NCBI RefSeq assembly: GCF_050908995.1
Contig: NC_135118.1
Coordinates: 806,001 to 870,000, forward strand
Source of the DNA: Andrena cerasifolii
Taxonomy: Eukaryota; Arthropoda; Insecta; Hymenoptera; Andrenidae
Direction of reading: 5' to 3'
Length of the DNA: 64,000 bases
The position numbers and the translations under genes were made by a program. Below the pieces are notes generated by a model. It made no database searches. It was not told the origin of the DNA and saw nothing but the letters and a program-made list of their open reading frames with translations. Of this stretch, positions 34,449 to 45,445 are shown one piece after another. The first letter of the stretch is position 1, and each line of letters starts with the position of its first letter.

Positions 34449-34502
34449 ATGTTGTTACAATGAACTTTCAAGAAAATTACTTTTAATCAAACTATAAACT
34501 AT

Positions 34503-35465
34503 TGTTAGCAAAGTTTCGGATCACACGCGTCGCAGGATCGGGATACTCGCGTGGAGGCTGTCTTTGAATTAAGCACTTTAGTTTAACACTAAATTTAATC
34601 TTACGTATAAGTCTATTTACAGTTATGGTACAATAAAGAGTTATGGAGCACAATTATTAACACAGTTATTTAATTCTAATTTAATAGCAGCGGTACTGGC
34701 TTCCCGGCACGGTTAGCGAGTTTAATCTTAAACAGCGCGAAGCACGCGGAATCGGCACGATTCTCGAAGCAAGCAAAGCGCGTTTCAAGCAAGGCAAGCA
34801 AATTAGCAGGCGAAAGCGTTTAAACAAGTGTTATCTCTCGGATGGCTCGTCGACAAGTAGATCGAGGAAATCTTGCTCGATTTCCTCGACTCCGCGTGCT
34901 CTCCCCCTTCCATCGATCGCCGAGATAAGATCGATGATCCACATGAACAAGGGGGGATAGAATTTTGCGTCACCACGCCTGAGTCAACTCGGGCTCGGGA
35001 GATGGCGCAATAAGTGCTATTTCTCGAACAACTATAATACTATTTAAAACGAAAACTAATGAATTCTCGGGAAGGTAAAGCTGAACTGTCCTTTTTGACG
35101 ATCTCTTTTGGAATGCCATCCTTTTTATTCCTTTTTTAAATTCCGCATTCAAATTATCGACCTTTTCCGGTTGCTAAACTACCACTTCCGTTTCCCTTCC
35201 GAGACTACATTCAAGCGCCCACTAACAGTTTGACCCTTGCGTTTTCGATTGGCGCCAAAATAATTTCGCAATTCAATCATTCTTGACTTCATGTCGTCAT
35301 TAGTAATAGATTGTAAAGTTCGACTATCTATTTGCTCAACCCTGTGTAAGCATTGTAACGAAATAAACGATACATCTCAATTAAATTTATTCATTATTTT
35401 TTTATTCTCCGACATATGATTTAAAGAGTTAATTAATAGTAGACTCCACGTCGCGGGACGTGACA
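34503..35465 (-). repeat. LTR-like block between copy B and its PolB stub
   Basis: On the minus strand it opens TGTCACGTCCCGCGACG and closes GCTAACA, with an AATAAACGA-type polyadenylation region, resembling a solo gypsy LTR of about 963 bp. The flanking four bases (ctat and cgaa) do not match, so the call is tentative. Short inverted copies of a tttcaaatttgcgagcg sequence lie on either side (34250-34287 and 35466-35500). Confidence 0.4.
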
Positions 35466-35544
35466 CGAAGTTTTCAAATTTTGCGAGCGTGTTACAGCTG
35501 TCATAGACTCAGGGCGGAGTCAGAGGCCTCGTTCACACGAAGAG

Positions 35545-35691
35545 AGTATCATTAAGTTCAAATTTCTTTTTTATAATGATATTTTTACAATGGAATTTTA
35601 CAATGGAATTTTATAATATCCCCAGGGCAGAGTGTCGACCGAATCGGGTACGATATGCCGCTTGTCGTCGTATGGACTTAGAGCGATTTTG
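35545..35691 (-). pseudogene. 3' stub of copy B DNA polymerase B
   Basis: On the minus strand this matches the last 27 or so codons of PolB at 41600-41698 (IALSPYDDK, CTGCCCTGGGG region) and its 3' flank up to aaatttgaactt. It is cut at 35691, the base before the AGTAGTA start of copy C. Confidence 0.8.
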
Positions 35692-35886
35692 AGTAGTATT
35701 ACAAGGGGGATTCTAATTCAAATTTGAGTTTCAAGGTCATGATAACCGACCTTGAAATCCAAATTTGAGTTTGAAAATTTGTTTTTTTGCCGGCGGGCGG
35801 CGGCGGATGACGTCATAGAGATTGCGGAGTGGTGGGGGGTATAGCGCGAGGAGCAGATATCGATACCGAACCGATACACCGAAGTG

Positions 35887-36004
35887 TACTCTGGAGCGTG
35901 GTACAGACTGTCGGTAAGGAAGGTGCTACTCTGGAGCGTGGTACAGACTGTCGGTAAGGAAGGTGCTACTCTGGAGCGTGGTACAGACTGTCGGTAAGGA
36001 AGGA
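35887..36004. repeat. 40 bp minisatellite, three units
   Basis: Exact or near-exact units starting tactctggagcgtggtacag at 35887, 35927 and 35967. The right TIR has two units. Confidence 0.92.
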
Positions 36005-36040
36005 AATATTAATTTTATGATATTAATATAAATGAAAAAA

Positions 36041-36116
36041 CTCGGGGCGACGGGGCTCGAACCCAAGACCTCCGCGGTACGAGTCAGCCGCCTAACCAAC
36101 TCCCCCAAACGCCGTC
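36041..36116 (-). repeat. tRNA-like SINE head in left TIR
   Basis: Minus strand holds an A-box tggttaggcgg and a B-box ggttcgagccc with tRNA spacing. The anticodon arm does not pair well, so it is read as a tRNA-derived repeat rather than a tRNA gene. Confidence 0.5.
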
Positions 36117-36196
36117 TCTCTGACATTAGTCTTTTCCGAATGGTACATAGCGAAACCAACAGAGCATCACACACACACACACAAACACACACACAC

Positions 36197-36528
36197 CATG
36201 AGCCGTTGCCAAACATCTGGGGAAAGAGAGAGCATTAGTGGTACAATCACAGTTATTTTAAAGCTAAATTCGGAGACAGCACTACATAGTGGTACAAGTT
36301 CATTTATTCTAAAGCTAAAATTTTTTCAAAGCGTTCCGATTTAACGTCGCTGCGTTTCACGCGATCTCGCGTAATTCGAATCCTCTGGAGCAGCCGTGCG
36401 GGATGATGTGACTTGGCGGCGCGAATGATAGAAAGAATTATGCAGCGTCAGCAAATCTTAAAGTTAGATGACGAGGAGGATGATGGGCGAATGAAATGGT
36501 ACAAATCATAAAATTAAAACAATATAAT
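36197..36528. other. Copy C left subterminal region
   Basis: No gene. The block from about 36290 to 36500 (gcgttccgatttaacgtcg, gcagccgtgcgggatgatg, cagcaaatctta) matches the inner part of the outer TIRs at 20460-20640 and 57170-57390. Confidence 0.7.
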
Positions 36529-37370
36529 TTAACATTTTTTACTACGAGCATCATCTACAATATGATTGATTGCACACGCTAACAATTCACAATCGATCAG
36601 TGAATGCTGTTCGAAGTATTCGCTTTCAGAAATTAATTTTACATAATCTGTTGGCGCGGTAGCGCTACGTAGAACGTCTACGAAAGTGGCATATTTACTG
36701 CTTACAGAGTACATATTTTCAGTTAGCCACGTATACATATGTTCAATGCAATGATTGTACGCGAATAGTTTACACATCGTGGCTTCAGTCATATATATGA
36801 CAACGCGATTATCGGTGATTTTAATAAGTTGATCATCATGCACACGTGTGAACACTAGTCGTAAATGATCAATTATAATGTGAGTTTGAGGCGATGTTGC
36901 GTTGCTGCGTAATCGTTGGAGTATGTCCACCTCGTTTTGTAGCAGGAGTTTCCACGTAGACATTGAAAAGCTTAACTCGTTGCCTTTATTGTCGGCTATG
37001 GCGATCTCGACGTGACACAAATCCATACCAATGCGAATTCCTATAGTTAGACGTTTATAAGCTGTTGCAGTCAGTGGATAATCACGCCCCAGGATCCGTA
37101 CGATTGATGGTTTCGATGTTTTCATCGTTTTTAGCGATACGGATCCAGAACTGTAAGAAACAAGTACATGAAATTGATACTTTGGTCGTTTGCGTTTACA
37201 GTGAATGAAGTAAATGAAAAGTGTATAGTAACGCGTACATACCTCATATTGGATTGTTGATGATGATGTTGTTGTTGCTGCTGTTGTTGGCATTTATTTG
37301 GAAACCCACTATCGTTGCCGGCTGCGCAGGATGAATCGTTTAAGCTGTGTTTGTACATTTTGATGTGCAC
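36529..37370 (-). CDS. Spliced left-end Polinton gene of unknown function
   Basis: Two exons on the minus strand: 37370-37243 and 37150-36529, with a GTATGT donor and a TTCTTACAG acceptor. Joined they give 249 residues. The first exon encodes a Gln/His run (CQQQQQQQHHHQQ); the second is a compact domain (ILGRDYPLTATAYKRL..., HIIIDHLRLVFTRVHDDQL..., ending in a Cys/Lys tail). It diverges from PolB and lies next to the TIR. A remnant occurs in copy A. I do not recognise the family; a replication or terminal-protein role would be a guess from position only. Confidence 0.65.
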
Positions 37371-37932
37371 TATATTTTTTATGGAGTACCGTCTGTTCCG
37401 TCAAAGTCACTGAGGCTACTGAGCGATTGATGGAATAGCGTCCGAGAGCTCGGCTTAAATAGAGGTGCAATTGCCTCCCCCACCACAGCATTTTATTTTA
37501 AAGCTACCAATTTTTCCATAATGTTTTTTCAATCTTAACATCGCAGCATATCGCTTGATTGTATGTAATTTGAGCCCCACCTTCAAGCATAAAAGTCTCG
37601 ACACGTGTTGAATGTAATGTAATATCTGTGAAAGCGCTGAATCTTAGAATTATGCGGCGTCAGCAGAAACTGTGTCGGATGATTTGCGCGCTAATTCGTC
37701 ATACGCGCGAATCATAGAAAGAATTATGCTGTATCGGTAGAAACTGCACAGAACCATGCTGGGACGGATCGTCGTTTTTGCATGCGGTGCATTCGAGGGA
37801 TGGGGGTACGCCAAAAGAGTTAGGCAGAGATACCAAACCATGGTATCAGTCTTAAAAAGCGCACTCTAAACTGCACAAAGTCTCAAATCGCTGCAACGTG
37901 TTGCACGGAAAAGACATATTCCATTTACAACC
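37371..37932. promoter_or_regulatory. Divergent promoter region of the left-end gene and PolB
   Basis: 562 bp without coding sequence separates two divergently transcribed genes and must hold their promoters. A TATA-like cttaaaaagc (about 37851) is 80 bp before the PolB ATG, and the ATG context aaccatggg is favourable. Confidence 0.45.
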
Positions 37933-40900
37933 ATGGGAGAATTCGCGCAAGTAGAACGTCAATTGTTGGATCAATCTGCGCGATTGATTTCACAGGAAGA
38001 ATACCTCGCGCGGGAAGAACGGTGCAACGAGTGTATGGAATCGTTGGAAGAACACAGCCGAGTGAAACGCCCCCGATTATCGATCGGTGTTCAGCAATCG
38101 CTGGTTGCTCGAATCGCGCAGCTCGAAGGATTAAAATATTCGTTGCGCGGACGTTTCATGCATGAAGGTGCCGGACATTCGAGCACAGGACTTTTGTGGC
38201 GCGAAAAAGACACTGCATTCGATAGTCGCGTATTAACCGATGCCGTGCTAAATTCGAATTATATCGAGCCGCGCAACTTCCTCCAGGATGCGGAGACCAT
38301 TGTGTTGGAACATTTACGAGGCGCCTTGAGGAAACGTCGAAGCCTCAAAGTGAACACTGTGTTCAACGGCGAATTTGTGGCGGGGGACAAACATGCTTGT
38401 AAAAGCATCAATACCCGAAACTGCGAACTCTTCGGTACATCCGATCTACAGGAGTGGTACCAACGATGTGTCATCGAACCCACCCTGGCATCGTTGGAAG
38501 AGTTCCAGGAATGCGACAGCGGATGGGCATTGACGAGGATTCTCAACCTAACCGTCAACGTTAATAAGTACAATCCGCTGCGTGCTGGGTGTCACCACAA
38601 GTTGCCGCGGGAAATATTGATGAAGAAAGCGACAATTAGCGTGCGATCCGAGGATAACGCCTGTTTCGCATGGGCAGTGGTCGCAGCTCTCCATCCCGCT
38701 GAAAGAAACCCTCATCGGCCAAGTTCATATCCACATTATACATTGGTGCTAAGTCTACAGGGCATTGAGTTTCCAATGTCCACGAAGCAAATTGTAAAGT
38801 TTGAACGGTTGAACAACATCTCAATCAACGTCTATAGCTTCGAGGAGAAGAAGAAGACGGAAAAAGGGTTGACAATCTTTCCACTGCATCTCACCAACCA
38901 CAAGAGAGATCAGCACACAAACCTGCTCTACATGCCAGAACAGGGGGACAGCAATGTGGGACACTTTGTGCTGATCAAGAACTTGTCCCGACTGGTGAGC
39001 ATGCAGTTGAGCAGGCACAGAGAAAAGAAATTCATCTGTGATCAGTGCGTATATAAAATTATGAAATATTGAAACATCCCCATGAAAAAATTAAATAAAA
39101 ATTTGATTTTATAGGTGTCTGCACTACTTTGGATCCGCTGAGAAGTTGGAGGCCCACACAGTGGATTGCCGAGAGATGAACGACTGCGCCATTCTGCTGC
39201 CTAGCCAGGACAACAATTGGCTCAGTTTCGATGGCTACGGCAGGAAGGAACGACTCCCCTTCGTGGTGTACGCCGATCTAGAGTGCATCATTGAGAAAAC
39301 GGAGAATGTCCAGAAGGATGCGGGGGAGCACAAATTGTGCACGTACCAGAAACATAAGGTGCATAGTATTGGCTATTATATGCATTGCTCGTACGATGGA
39401 TCGTTATCAGCATATCGATATTATCGCGATGTGGATTGCGTTTCTTGGTTCGTGAAAGAGCTGAAAAATTTTGCGGATTTTGCTAAACAGATCCTGGCCA
39501 ATAATGTTCCCATGGAAAAGTTGACGAAAGACCAGTGGAGGGCATTTCACAGCGCGAAGCATTGCCACATTTGTGAAAAGCCATTCAAGGCTGATGATAA
39601 ACGAGTGCGCGATCATTGCCATCTATCCGGACGGTTTAGAGGCCCCGCACATTCGAAGTGCAATTTAAATTATAAAAACGCGTTTTACATCCCAATAGTT
39701 TTCCATAATTTATCCGGCTATGATTCGCATTTTATTATCGAGGAAATAGCTATCGCTTTCGAAGGCGGCGTTGACGTATTGCCCGTAACTAAAGAAAAAT
39801 ATATTTCATTCACGAGAAATGTCGAAGATACGACTGAAGAATCAGACTCGCGAAATTGTATTAAATTGCGATTCATCGATTCGTACAAATTTCTCAATAC
39901 CAGTCTCGACAAATTAGCATCTTTTCTTAGCGCAGATAAATTCAAAATTTTACGATCCGAATTTGAAACATTATCCATCGAAGATTTCAATTTATTGACG
40001 CGAAAGGGTGTATTTCCATACGAATACCTTGATTGCGCGAACAAGCTGCAGGATTCATGCTTACCACCGCGCGAGTCATTCTACAGTTCGTTAACGGGTG
40101 AGACTGTATCTGAGACCGATTACGCACACGCCGAGAATGTCTGGCAGCGTTTCGGGATTAGAACCTTGGGCGAATACAGCGATTTGTATTTGAAAACAGA
40201 TGTCTTGTTATTGATAGATATTTTTGAATATTTTCGCGAAAGTTGTATCAAGAGTTATGGATTAGATTCCGCGCATTATTGTACTCTACCTGGCTTTACG
40301 TGGGATGCCATGCTAAAACATACCAAAATTACGTTCGAATTGCTCACAGACGTTGATATGGTCATGTTTATCGAACGCGGTATAAGTGGCGGTTTAAGCC
40401 AATGTTCCGGAAAATACGCACAAGCCAATAACAAATACGTGTCATCTTACGACGCATCGGAACAGTCATCGTACTTGATGTATTTTGACGTGAACAATTT
40501 GTATGGATGGGCAGTGTGCCAGCCCTTACCATACGCCAAATTTCAATGGGTCGAAGATGTCGCAAATTTTAACGTGTCTTCGATCACTGTCGATTCGCCC
40601 ACGGGATACATTCTTGAGATAGGTCTGGAATACCCGCAACGTCTACACGACGCTCACGCCGATCTACCGTTCTGTCCAACGCGTGCCAAACCACCTGGCA
40701 GCAGACAGGACAAGCTACTCGCAACATTATACGATAAGCAGCGTTACGTTATCCATTACCGCAACCTGCAGCAGTGCACGCATCACGGTCTTCGTATTAC
40801 AAAGATACACCGCGTGCTTAAATTCGCTCAATCTCTCTGGCTCCGCGATTACGTCGAACTCAATACACGGTTTAGAACAAGCGCGACAAAGGATTTTGAA

Positions 40901-41698
40901 AAAAATTTGTATAAATTGATGAACAACGCGGTATTTGGGAAAACTATGGAAAATGTGCGAAATCACGTAGATGTAAAACTTTTAACACACTGGGATGGGT
41001 GATATGGCGCGGAGGCAATGATCGCGAAACCGAATTTCCACAGCAGTGTTTTTTCGGAAAATTTAATAGCTGTTGAATTGCGAAAACTCGAGGTGAAATT
41101 CAACAAACCGATATATGTGGGTATGTGCATTTTGGACATATCAAAAATTTGTTTGTACGAATTTCATCATGAGTACATGTCTCCCCCGCACGGAGAAAAT
41201 TGTAAAAATCTATATACAGACACAGACAGCCTCATTTATCACATTCAATGGGATGATATCTACGAGACCATGAAACACAATATCGATAGATTCGACAGAA
41301 GCGATTATCCTATCGGCAATCCATATAATATGCCCCGCTTAAATAAGAAGGTTCCGAGGCTGATAAAGGACGAAAATAATGGGATGGTAATGACCGAATT
41401 CGTAGGTCTTAGAGCGAAAATGTATGCACTTCGCGTAGACGGTAAAAAAGATACGAAAAAAGCGAAAGGCGTCAAGACCAACGTCATAGCCAGAACGATA
41501 ACTTTCGACGACTATGCGCAGTGTTTGCAAAAGGAGATCGAAATGGTTCGCAGACAATCATGCATACGGTCTAAATTGCATAAAGTGTACACCATTTCAG
41601 AATCCAAAATCGCTCTAAGTCCATACGACGACAAGCTGTATATCGTACCCGATTCGACCGACACTCTGCCCTGGGGACATTATAAAATTCCGTTGTAA
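37933..41698 (+). pseudogene. Polinton DNA polymerase B (protein-primed type), one in-frame stop
   Basis: Two exons, 37933-39044 and 39115-41698, joined in phase (donor gtgcgt, acceptor ttttatag), so the junction reads into CLHYFG. The N-terminal part has a NACFAWAV...GHFVLIKNLSRLV region with possible Cys and His of a papain or OTU-like fold (low confidence). Exonuclease motifs are YADLECI (near 39270) and HNLSGYDSHF. Between them are Cys/His pairs (CHICEKPF, DHCHLSGRFRG). Polymerase motifs are DVNNLYG, KLMNNAVFGKTM and YTDTDSL (about 41213-41230). A single TGA at 41000-41002 interrupts the frame just after motif B; the same frame stays open beyond it to the stop at 41696-41698. It would replicate the element using a terminal protein primer. 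Confidence 0.9.
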
Positions 41699-42016
41699 AA
41701 TTCCATTATAAAAATATTATAAAAAAGAAATTTGAACTTGATGAAACTACACATCATGTTGAGACGAAGTTTTCAAATTTGCGAGCGTGTTATAGCGGTG
41801 CGATGTCGTCGATGAAACTTTAGACTCGTGCTGCGCTGTTAAAGCTATACGTGATAGTGAATATTTCGATGATAAATCTCTTGTTGATTGCGAACTGCTG
41901 GCATTTGCCTTTGAATGATATTTTCGACGGCGCCGGCAGCAAAATGTTAAATAAATTGTACACATATGTATAACATTGTATTTATTGAACCATGTATTAT
42001 TATTATTATTATTATT
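41699..42016. other. Intergenic spacer between PolB and integrase (convergent ends)
   Basis: No gene. From 41738 outward it mirrors 34305 and lower positions in copy B, so this is the inner edge of the palindrome's right arm. A (TTA)n run lies at 41994-42016. Confidence 0.7.
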
Positions 42017-43000
42017 TTACAATACATTATTTTTATTTATCCAAGAATTGTGTGATTTATCAAACCCCAACCACTTGACGTATACCTTATCCCCCTTTCT
42101 ACGCAGCACTTTTTCCACTAGATACACATCAGGATCGGTGACGCGTTGCAGCTCGTGTTCATAGAATCCTCCGGCAACGGGTTTTCCACAGGAATCGACG
42201 AGCAGATACGTCGCGGGATTAGTTGTCTGTACTTTGGCTATCTCGAACACCTCCGTTGTCCAATTCGGCGTATAGCCTTTATCGAAGATGGTTTTAAATT
42301 TGCTCACGCGCACAAACTCGCCCAACTCGAATCTCGCTGGAGCAGCGATCTTTAGGTTGCTGTATACGGTGGCTAGCAGCTTGTCGGCGATCGCAGGGGT
42401 AACATCGCAAGGACGCATTCCGATGGTTCTATGTTTTCGCGCGTTATACTCTGCAAGTAGACGCGGTAGCGAATCGGTCCATCTATAGGTTCCATTCAGC
42501 GTAAACAGTTTCCACATATTGTTCTTCAAAGTTCGATTGAAACGTTCTACGACGGAGGCCTTCATCACCGAATACGTTGAATAATGATTAATGTCATGCT
42601 TCTTCAAGAGTTTCTGCACATCGGTGTTGTAAAATTCTTTTCCTTGATCGGTTTGCAAATTTTTCGGATATCGATCTCTAAATATCTTTGCAAACGCTTT
42701 AGTCACCTCAGCGCCACTTTTAGTCTTGAGCGGCAACGCCCATGCATACTTGCTCAACACATCGATGACGGTGAGTATGTAGTGGTGACCCTGGTTGAAT
42801 CGCGAGTATGGACGCATTTCTACAATGTCAGCTTGCCACAGATCGTCGTATCCACGCACTATGACGCGCCTCCGAGGAAAATGTCTTCGAGCTGGAGCGT
42901 GCAATTCCTCCACAAGTTGTAGCTTCTTGTGGCCATAGTTTTCTTCACTCATGGATTTCTTAAATGGCTGCATGTTTGATCGCAGATGTATCTTTGCCAC
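42017..43000 (-). CDS. Polinton retroviral-type integrase with chromodomain
   Basis: 327 codons. The D,D-35-E-like core is complete: Asp58 in LWQADIVEM, Asp118 in LQTDQGKEF and Glu152 in VVERFNRTL. A zinc-binding N-terminal region is short or absent, as usual in Polintons. Residues about 285-325 form a chromodomain-like tail (YLVEKVLRRKGDKVYVKWLGF). Translation may start at Met10 (MQPFKKS). It would insert the element into host chromatin. It is the only intact integrase in the nest. Confidence 0.92.
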   Translation of the reverse strand: MAKIHLRSNMQPFKKSMSEENYGHKKLQLVEELHAPARRHFPRRRVIVRGYDDLWQADIVEMRPYSRFNQGHHYILTVIDVLSKYAWALPLKTKSGAEVTKAFAKIFRDRYPKNLQTDQGKEFYNTDVQKLLKKHDINHYSTYSVMKASVVERFNRTLKNNMWKLFTLNGTYRWTDSLPRLLAEYNARKHRTIGMRPCDVTPAIADKLLATVYSNLKIAAPARFELGEFVRVSKFKTIFDKGYTPNWTTEVFEIAKVQTTNPATYLLVDSCGKPVAGGFYEHELQRVTDPDVYLVEKVLRRKGDKVYVKWLGFDKSHNSWINKNNVL

Positions 43001-43192
43001 GAATGATGCGATAATTATCGTGTACGTGCATTATGTGCTCTCCACCGCCCCAAGGAAATTCTTGACAAGTTCAACCGTCTCGCATGATTCTCCTTCGCAT
43101 TGTTGCTGCGGGATAGGATTCAATGCTTGCGATATCTTTTGAACGCTGTTTTGCAACGTCAGCATATCTCTCTGAAACGCGACCAGCTTCAT

Positions 43193-43465
43193 CTACAATT
43201 CTTCCTGCTGCTCTCTCAAAAGTTTAATGCTCTTTTCCACATATAGTTTATTAACGGCATCTGTGTCGGCCACCGGCTGAGCTACGCGTCGTATCTTGCG
43301 CGATTTTGCATCAAAGTCGGCAACGGTCACGCAAAGAGCGTTATCACGCATATAATTTCGAAGCATGCCGCTCCATTTGTAATAGTCCATTGTAGCTGCT
43401 CCACTCTTCTCGAGCGATACCCCAAATTTGTTGATCGGCATCTCGACGCATACAGTGCACATCAT
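43193..43465 (-). CDS. Polinton coiled-coil protein, copy C, shortened
   Basis: 90 residues, ending at a TAG (43193-43195) after REQQEEL. Homology with the copy B version continues downstream in frame (KLVAFQRDMLTLQ), so this copy is truncated by a nonsense codon. It follows the DUF8207 gene after 11 bp. Function unknown. Confidence 0.6.
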   Translation of the reverse strand: MMCTVCVEMPINKFGVSLEKSGAATMDYYKWSGMLRNYMRDNALCVTVADFDAKSRKIRRVAQPVADTDAVNKLYVEKSIKLLREQQEEL

Positions 43466-43476
43466 CGGCGTGCGGT

Positions 43477-44601
43477 TTAATTTATAATGAGGCCTGCCTC
43501 GCGGAGTTCCTCGATAATCGATAGAATTTCGTCGTCGTGCGAGTTGTTACCCGCCTGACGCGACGCTTCCAGCAAACGCAATCGATCCACCAGCTCGTTG
43601 GGATCATCCCGGTGCACATAATCGATCTTGTTATCGTTTACCACCATGACTCGCGATGTCCTTAGACCTTTCCCCGCTTTACTTGTCAATACACGGGGTA
43701 GTAGTGGCGCAATTACATGTTTGTACTTGTATCCCTTGTTACCCAATATGGGGTTTTGTGCGTTATGACCACGTCTGTGAGCATTCGTCATCAGCAGTAT
43801 ACTTTTGTATTTTTGTTTATCAGCATCTGTGTATATAGCATCATCGGGAATTCTCTTGAAAATCAGTTCGTACAGACCAGGCGTTCCTCCATATCTTACA
43901 CCGTCTATGATTATATTATCATCCTTGTCCATATCGAAAACCTTATCCCCCAGCATCATTCCACTACCACCAAAGTATACACCGTACACATAATCTATGG
44001 TCGTATCCCTATCTCCATTTAGGATTGCGCTCATGTATTTTTGTCCCAGCGGACCGAAATGGTTGCGAAACGTTTCTTGCCCCTCGGATGTTTGGAGTTG
44101 CTCTCTAATAGATGCTGCAAGCGACTCATCGGCAGAAGTTTCATACACGTCTTCGTCATCATTGGTTGTGAGCGACTGTACATCGGGAAATGTATTTATT
44201 GACGCAGGAGGAACCGTGGAATCGTTTGATGCGACATTCAACCGTTTCCGCTTCGATTGAACTGGTGTGGAGGTTACGAGCGAATTTTCCAATGACATGT
44301 ATGACTGTTTACTATTTCTTTTACGCGATGCGTTCCATTTCGGCCGGATTTTTGTTTTAGGCGTTAATGTTTCAATGCTCATACTCGTCGCAGGTGATAT
44401 GTCAGCTTCTGTCTCAGCAGTATTTTCCACAATATGTTTTAAGGGCTCGGTAATAGGTTTAAAGTATTTTTCCAGCGCGATATCTTCATCCATCTTGTCA
44501 GTCTTCAAAGACTGATGTTTCCTGCGAATGGATTCGCTGGTTTTTGCAATTTCCATCGCTATTCTCTCGCGATCCTTAATCTCCTGACTACTAATCATCA
44601 T
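43477..44601 (-). CDS. DUF8207-like Polinton protein, intact
   Basis: 374 residues. N-terminal helix (IKDRERIAMEIAKTSESI), an acidic and basic linker with a KRKR stretch (nuclear-signal-like), then the conserved domain from about residue 165: ETFRNHFGPLGQKYM, YVYGVYFGGSG, DNIIIDGVRYGGTPG, LYELIFKRIP and ILGNKGYKYKHVIAPLL. This domain is found in many insect genome proteins linked to Polinton-like elements; its biochemical role is not known to me. Transcribed with the ATPase and integrase genes. Contains the unoccupied site of the copy B solo LTR. Confidence 0.8.
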   Translation of the reverse strand: MMISSQEIKDRERIAMEIAKTSESIRRKHQSLKTDKMDEDIALEKYFKPITEPLKHIVENTAETEADISPATSMSIETLTPKTKIRPKWNASRKRNSKQSYMSLENSLVTSTPVQSKRKRLNVASNDSTVPPASINTFPDVQSLTTNDDEDVYETSADESLAASIREQLQTSEGQETFRNHFGPLGQKYMSAILNGDRDTTIDYVYGVYFGGSGMMLGDKVFDMDKDDNIIIDGVRYGGTPGLYELIFKRIPDDAIYTDADKQKYKSILLMTNAHRRGHNAQNPILGNKGYKYKHVIAPLLPRVLTSKAGKGLRTSRVMVVNDNKIDYVHRDDPNELVDRLRLLEASRQAGNNSHDDEILSIIEELREAGLIIN

Positions 44602-44652
44602 TGTATCGCAGACGTTGCTTTCCCACCGATGTGTTGACGACGATTGAGCATC

Positions 44653-45348
44653 TCACGGTAGCGCAAACTCGTTAAATCCCTTTCTATAACGCCCATTGGA
44701 CATCGCGCTATCTTTATCTATCACCATGAAACCATACTCCCGCTGCCAACAATTACGACACAAAGCGCAGAAATCCTCGTAAGACATATCAGTGTTTACA
44801 TGATCGTTGTACACATGTTTCAAGTTGGTACCATCCTGCTTAAACAGTATCAACAGATTCGCATTGTCGCGTATAAGATGTTTGGGAATCTTTGCATACG
44901 TCTGACAGAGATAGAAGCAGTCGACGTTCGAGTGGCGTCCCATTGCAAAGTATTCCCTTATCGTATCTTGCTTGTCGCATGCCACGTCATCAAAGATAAA
45001 AATGGAATTCGGAAGCGATTCGCTCGGTGGGATGACGTCACTGTTATTTGAAAATGTAAAGTAGCCAATTTCATCTATCGCAGTCAATAAATTCTCCAAA
45101 TACTTATATTTTGGCTGTTGCAACGACTTGGAATACACGTACAGGTTCTCAAAGCACACGCCGTGAGGACTTTCCAACAAGCTGACCAGCACGTTGGTCT
45201 TTCCACAATTTGATGGGCCACAAATGAGGCAGCGTATAGTGTTTGGTAGCATGCTACCGTGTCTGCGTCTCGTTTTCGGAGACATCATTTGCGATTTATC
45301 ATCAAAATTAGTCACGCGTATCGCTACAGGTTGTCGCACGAATCGCAT
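44653..45348 (-). CDS. FtsK/HerA-type genome-packaging ATPase
   Basis: 231 residues. Walker A GPSNCGKTN (residues 44-52) and Walker B SIFIFDDVACD (115-125) are intact, followed by the HSNVDCFYLCQTYAKIPKHLIRDN block typical of the family (sensor region), here described in parts. It powers DNA packaging into virus-like capsids. It is the first minus-strand gene from the divergent promoter at 45402 and unlike the copy B version has no premature stop. Confidence 0.9.
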   Translation of the reverse strand: MRFVRQPVAIRVTNFDDKSQMMSPKTRRRHGSMLPNTIRCLICGPSNCGKTNVLVSLLESPHGVCFENLYVYSKSLQQPKYKYLENLLTAIDEIGYFTFSNNSDVIPPSESLPNSIFIFDDVACDKQDTIREYFAMGRHSNVDCFYLCQTYAKIPKHLIRDNANLLILFKQDGTNLKHVYNDHVNTDMSYEDFCALCRNCWQREYGFMVIDKDSAMSNGRYRKGFNEFALP

Positions 45349-45401
45349 CCTCTCCGTGAACTGCGAAAAATGATTTTGATACGTCGAAGCTGCGGTGCGC
45401 T

Positions 45402-45410
45402 CTATTTATA
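45402..45410 (-). promoter_or_regulatory. TATA box of divergent promoter, copy C
   Basis: Minus-strand TATAAATAG 54 bp before the ATPase ATG. Only 97 bp separate the ATPase start from the start of the small gene on the other strand, so regulation of both directions is probably shared. Confidence 0.6.
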
Positions 45411-45445
45411 GGCTCGCGCCGAAGCAAAACAGCTCATTATTCAAA

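Larger units (their letters stand above)
23583..35691 (-). mobile_element. Polinton copy B (reverse orientation, incomplete)
   Basis: Genes are in the order of copy C but inverted: capsid side at low coordinates, integrase at high coordinates, with only a 3' stub of PolB at 35545-35691. Its outer terminal block is missing because it is fused to copy A at a CA microsatellite. Copy B also lacks a 773 bp segment (protease plus half of the penton gene) and contains a solo LTR. It forms the left arm of the large palindrome with copy C. Confidence 0.82.
35692..36196 (-). repeat. Copy C left terminal inverted repeat
   Basis: Inverted counterpart of 51676-52135. From the end inward: AGTAGTATTACAAGGGGG, an imperfect palindrome (about 35717-35775), a GC-rich stretch with tgacgtcat, three 40 bp units, the tRNA-like unit and a CA run (36169-36196). 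Confidence 0.85.

Noticed and set aside
36041..36240. Short frame over the tRNA-like unit and CA run
   Set aside because: Translation of a repeat unit and microsatellite, with no conservation beyond the TIR copy.
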